Shown in pieces: positions 16,042 to 18,716 of a stretch of 18,716 nt of DNA. Under the pieces are notes generated by a model. It had not been told where the DNA came from and searched no databases. It saw only the letters and a program-made list of their open reading frames with translations. The stretch is from Tannerella sp. (lineage in GTDB: Bacteria; Bacteroidota; Bacteroidia; Bacteroidales; Tannerellaceae). Numbering within the stretch: the stretch's first letter is position 1; each line of letters begins with the position of its first letter. The stretch spans positions 1-18,716 of the forward strand of contig JAITHS010000117.1 of the NCBI GenBank assembly GCA_031279875.1, given 5' to 3'. Position numbers and translations under genes: made by a program.

Positions 16042-16073
16042 GTTATTTTGATGTTTTATGATTAAAAGCGATG

Positions 16074-16081
16074 CAAAGTTA
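16074..16081 (-). promoter_or_regulatory. Probable -7 box of the hisF promoter
   Basis: TAACTTTG on the minus strand, 32 bases upstream of the hisF ATG, fits TAnnTTTG. The region 19-21 bases further upstream is A/T-rich without a clear TTG, so the promoter is only a partial match. Confidence 0.5.
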
Positions 16082-16131
16082 GTAATTATTTTTGAATGTA
16101 TTCCGTAAAAAACTCAATTTTTCGAGGTCCC

Positions 16132-16147
16132 CGATAAAAAATTATCG
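16132..16147 (-). terminator. Small hairpin after the DUF4625 gene, possible terminator
   Basis: CGATAA (16132-16137) and TTATCG (16142-16147) are perfect complements around a four-base loop, 16 bases beyond the lipoprotein stop codon. The stem is short and no U-run follows directly, so it is only a weak candidate for the end of the receptor-lipoprotein transcript. Confidence 0.3.
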
Positions 16148-16163
16148 TACTGTGCGACGTTTT

Positions 16164-16640
16164 TCAGTCATGTTCGTGTTCGCCTGCTTCGTGGCTCAAC
16201 TCCACTTTGACGGCGATGTGCGATTCGTTGCCGGCAGCGTCGGTGCAATAAATCATCAGATGATAGTCGCCCGGAGTTGCATTTTCGGGAATTATTATAT
16301 CGTGATGATGAATTGCGGCATTTCTGCCGGACAGCGTCCACGACCTTTCAAACTCAAAATCAACGGTTTGTGCTTCGCTACGTGTCGAAACGACCTTTGA
16401 ATGCGTATGTCCGTCGAAATTGGGGTGGATATTGACTTTGTAGGACGCGAGCGCCTCATTGTCGGTAAACTCACACTCGAAATGTACGCCATGTTCGCCG
16501 CCGATTTGCAGTATCTCGCCTTCGGCAGGCTCTTCAAGATTGATGACAGGTTTTTGGGTGTCGCTGTCTTCTTTGCAACCGTTAAAAACGATTGCCGTTG
16601 TAGCCATAAGGCTGATTATAAATAATTTATATAATTTCAT
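16164..16640 (-). CDS. His-rich DUF4625-type lipoprotein, predicted surface-exposed
   Basis: 158 residues with a lipoprotein signal peptide (lipobox IVFNGC, lipidated C22) and one Ig-like beta-sandwich domain (about 30-148; PVINLEEPAEGEILQIGG, then DAAGNESHIAVKVEL). The residues after the Cys, CKEDSD, match the K-(D/E)2 form of the Bacteroidota lipoprotein export signal, which directs lipoproteins to the cell surface. Histidines cluster in HPNFDGHTHS, IHHHDIII and the C-terminal HEAGEHEHD, suggesting divalent metal binding (inference). Its ATG overlaps the receptor's stop codon by 4 bases (ATGA), so the two are translationally coupled. Receptor plus lipoprotein of this type suggests a capture lid or feeder for metal uptake. 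The ligand is not known. Confidence 0.85.
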   Translation of the reverse strand: MKLYKLFIISLMATTAIVFNGCKEDSDTQKPVINLEEPAEGEILQIGGEHGVHFECEFTDNEALASYKVNIHPNFDGHTHSKVVSTRSEAQTVDFEFERSWTLSGRNAAIHHHDIIIPENATPGDYHLMIYCTDAAGNESHIAVKVELSHEAGEHEHD

Positions 16641-18716
16641 TTTAATAATAATTTAATTGGTAAAATAATTGATAATTGCAGATTTCGTCCGGGTTCCGGG
16701 ATTTCTGCTTTTCGATAAAAACTTAAATGATTGAAGTAAGCCGTATTCAGCAGATTATGAGCCGATAAGGTTACTTCGGCAAAGGATAGACGCATGACGG
16801 CGGTAAGATGTACAAGGTTTGCTCTGCTTGTAGGGTCTTCATTTTTCGCCACCCTGTTTTGTGCGGCAACAGTCTGTAATTCAGCATTTAACCGGATTTT
16901 TTCGGACGCTTTAAACGTCAGTCTGTTGCGCATTGAGGAAGGTGGCGAAAACGCCATCGGCGTATGCTCGTCGGCATTGTGAGTATAGATATATTCGCCT
17001 GAAAACGTGTATGTTAAACGGCGTGTAATATCTATTCTCATCTCTGCTTCCGTGCCTGCAAAAAACGCTTCGACGCCGGTGTAGCGATAAATTTGCCCCG
17101 CATGAGGCAAAACAGACCATTCGCCGGTAGGTCGAAGATAGATATAATTTTCAAAATAATACAAAAACGGACTGAATGTCAGCGAAATACATCCGCGTTG
17201 GAATAGCAGCGAAGCATCCGTTTGCCAGCCTGTTTCGGAATTGAGCGAAGCATTACCCTGTTCGTGGCGGAAAGCGCCGTGATGAACACCGTTGGAGGCA
17301 AGCTCGTTAGCGCCGGGTAAACGGAAACTGCGCCCAACGTTTGCTTTAAACAGGTAATTATCAGACATTTGCCACACAACGCCAAGCGAACCAGACACAT
17401 CACCGAAACGCCGATTAACGGCATAACTCCGCGTTTTGTTTGCTTCCACAACAGATTCGGGATAATTGCGCCGACGCAAATATTCTTCAAGATAAATATC
17501 CTGATATTCTGATATTTCCGTCTTTCCGAAATCGTAACGAATGCCTCCGCCGACAGTCAGGCGCTGCGAATAACGAAATTCGCCAAGCAAGAGAGCGCCT
17601 GTCGTAAAACGCTTATATTGAGGCAAAAGAAACGAATAGCCGTCGATAGTGTTGCGTTGCGCCTGCAAATCCCACCCTGCCGTCCATTTAAAACGCTCAA
17701 AGGCAGACAATTCTGCTCTCAACGCCGAACTGACGGTCGAAATTGAAAACGCGAGTTCCTTGTCTTTGTCAACCGTCGGAACGGGCTGCGAGCCGTAATG
17801 GGTGTGAAACAAACTCCATTCTTCGCGGTTGTTGCGCTGAAATCCGCCGTCCCACGAAAATGTCATATCCGAAAGCGTAATACGCTGACGTGTAGTCATT
17901 TTAAGGTGATTGACCGTACTGAAAGGCATATCGATATTACGACTGTCGCCATCGTCTTTCAACCGCGAAGCATCAGGCACGCCGTGCGCTCCGGGGAAAA
18001 AGCCGACTTTCTGATACGCATTGCTGATAGCATAATTGGAATAGTAAAATCCCTTTCTGCGCTCTGCAAACAACGACGCATCGCGCTCGAAACCGGCTGT
18101 ATTTTTCAGCCTTCCGCCCGCAATCGGCATCCGTTGAGTGAGATACACAACAGTGTCGGTCGGAATGCGACTGTCGCCGAAGTGCTGCTCCGAAAAGCGC
18201 CCTCTGACGTGCCACACTCCGCGTTTGAATCCGAGCATCAACGAGCCGCCAAGCGTAGTATTGACCGATTTACCGAGCAATGCCGCCTCGCCGAAAAACA
18301 GGTTGTCGGCAGGAGCAATCGGCGACAAAATCTCGATAGCGCCACCCATAGCATCGCTGCCGTAGAGCAACGACAGCGGCCCTTTGCGCACAATAACCCG
18401 TTCGACGTTGAAAGCGTCAATTTCAAGTCCATGATCGGCGCCCCATTGCTGGCCTTCCTGCTTGATGCCGTTTTCGGTAACAGCAATGCGGTTGAAGCCC
18501 AACCCCCTAATAACCGGTTTGGCAAAGCCGGCGCCAATATCCATTGAGCGCACGCCTGCCACATTATCCAATGTCTGCACCAAATTGCCTGTAAAATGCT
18601 CGCCAAGAAACTGTTTATCAGCCAAATCAACATGCAACGAAGAGTTTCTTTCAAGCGCGTTGCGATATGAACCGACAACGACTATCTCTTTGAGTGTCTG
18701 TGTTTTGAGCGTATCC
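16637..18716 (-). CDS. TonB-dependent outer-membrane receptor, 5' end outside window
   Basis: The frame stays open to the right edge of the window, giving 692 visible residues without a start; an apparent TTG start at 18637 lies inside the plug and is not real. The first residues (LKEIVVVGSYRNALERNSS) are the usual beginning of a plug domain, followed by LVQTLDNVAGVRSMDIGAG, KPVIRGLGFNRIAVTENG and VERVIVRKGPLSLLYGSDAMGGAIEI, all plug hallmarks. The rest is a 22-strand-type barrel. The C-terminus ends ILPIKLLLK, without the common final aromatic residue. It imports a substrate across the outer membrane with TonB energy. Coupling to a His-rich lipoprotein suggests a metal or metal complex; heme or siderophore-like ligands cannot be excluded. 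A signal peptide and perhaps a carboxypeptidase-like N-terminal domain should lie just right of the window. Confidence 0.94.
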   Translation of the reverse strand, partial: DTLKTQTLKEIVVVGSYRNALERNSSLHVDLADKQFLGEHFTGNLVQTLDNVAGVRSMDIGAGFAKPVIRGLGFNRIAVTENGIKQEGQQWGADHGLEIDAFNVERVIVRKGPLSLLYGSDAMGGAIEILSPIAPADNLFFGEAALLGKSVNTTLGGSLMLGFKRGVWHVRGRFSEQHFGDSRIPTDTVVYLTQRMPIAGGRLKNTAGFERDASLFAERRKGFYYSNYAISNAYQKVGFFPGAHGVPDASRLKDDGDSRNIDMPFSTVNHLKMTTRQRITLSDMTFSWDGGFQRNNREEWSLFHTHYGSQPVPTVDKDKELAFSISTVSSALRAELSAFERFKWTAGWDLQAQRNTIDGYSFLLPQYKRFTTGALLLGEFRYSQRLTVGGGIRYDFGKTEISEYQDIYLEEYLRRRNYPESVVEANKTRSYAVNRRFGDVSGSLGVVWQMSDNYLFKANVGRSFRLPGANELASNGVHHGAFRHEQGNASLNSETGWQTDASLLFQRGCISLTFSPFLYYFENYIYLRPTGEWSVLPHAGQIYRYTGVEAFFAGTEAEMRIDITRRLTYTFSGEYIYTHNADEHTPMAFSPPSSMRNRLTFKASEKIRLNAELQTVAAQNRVAKNEDPTSRANLVHLTAVMRLSFAEVTLSAHNLLNTAYFNHLSFYRKAEIPEPGRNLQLSIILPIKLLLK

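Noticed and set aside
15307..16065. 252-codon open frame on the plus strand opposite hisF
   Set aside because: It is exactly antisense to a clear hisF with both catalytic Asp in place. Its peptide has no recognisable family motif, and such frames arise from codon bias in GC-richer genes.
17798..18547. 249-codon plus-strand frame opposite the TonB receptor
   Set aside because: It is antisense to conserved plug motifs, with a Arg/Ser/His-rich peptide lacking family features; a shadow of the receptor gene.
18635..18637. TTG as the start of the TonB receptor
   Set aside because: The frame continues to the window edge with LKEIVVVGSYRNALERNSS, a typical plug beginning, so the true start lies outside the window.

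Overview
The window looks like chromosomal DNA of a Bacteroidota, most likely a Bacteroidales. The reasons are a type III glutamine synthetase, promoters of the TAnnTTTG (-7) class with a TTG about 19-20 bases upstream, a SusC/TonB-type receptor paired with a lipoprotein, signal peptides followed by Gln, AT-rich intergenic DNA and almost no Shine-Dalgarno sequences. There are no rRNA or tRNA genes, no transposases and no CRISPR array. Apart from a 5'-truncated fragment at the left edge and one bactofilin gene, everything is on the minus strand.

Left part (1-5044). The 3' end of a cytidylate kinase-like gene (+) converges on a nitrogen-assimilation operon (-) that runs from an ammonium transporter to a type III glutamine synthetase. 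Upstream of the transporter lie a good promoter, an AT-rich inverted repeat and a small GC-rich tandem/palindromic repeat that touches the end of a maf nucleotide-pyrophosphatase gene. A 118-bp divergent promoter region separates maf from a bactofilin gene, which overlaps the next gene tail to tail.

Middle (5009-9691). A class II (B12-dependent) ribonucleotide reductase is followed after 3 bases by a GH77 4-alpha-glucanotransferase with one CBM20-like domain. Both are probably read from one promoter at about 9732-9762.

Right-middle (9930-15285). A tightly spaced operon with a near-consensus promoter encodes a 1003-residue periplasmic TPR protein, a 611-residue outer-membrane barrel protein and a Fur-family metal-sensing repressor. 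This is the least understood part of the window and the best candidate for an undescribed system: envelope proteins co-transcribed with a metal regulator.

Right end (15286-18716). A solitary hisF is followed (reading right) by a translationally coupled pair: a TonB-dependent receptor cut by the window edge and a His-rich DUF4625-type lipoprotein that carries a likely surface-export signal. Together they look like a metal or metal-complex uptake system.
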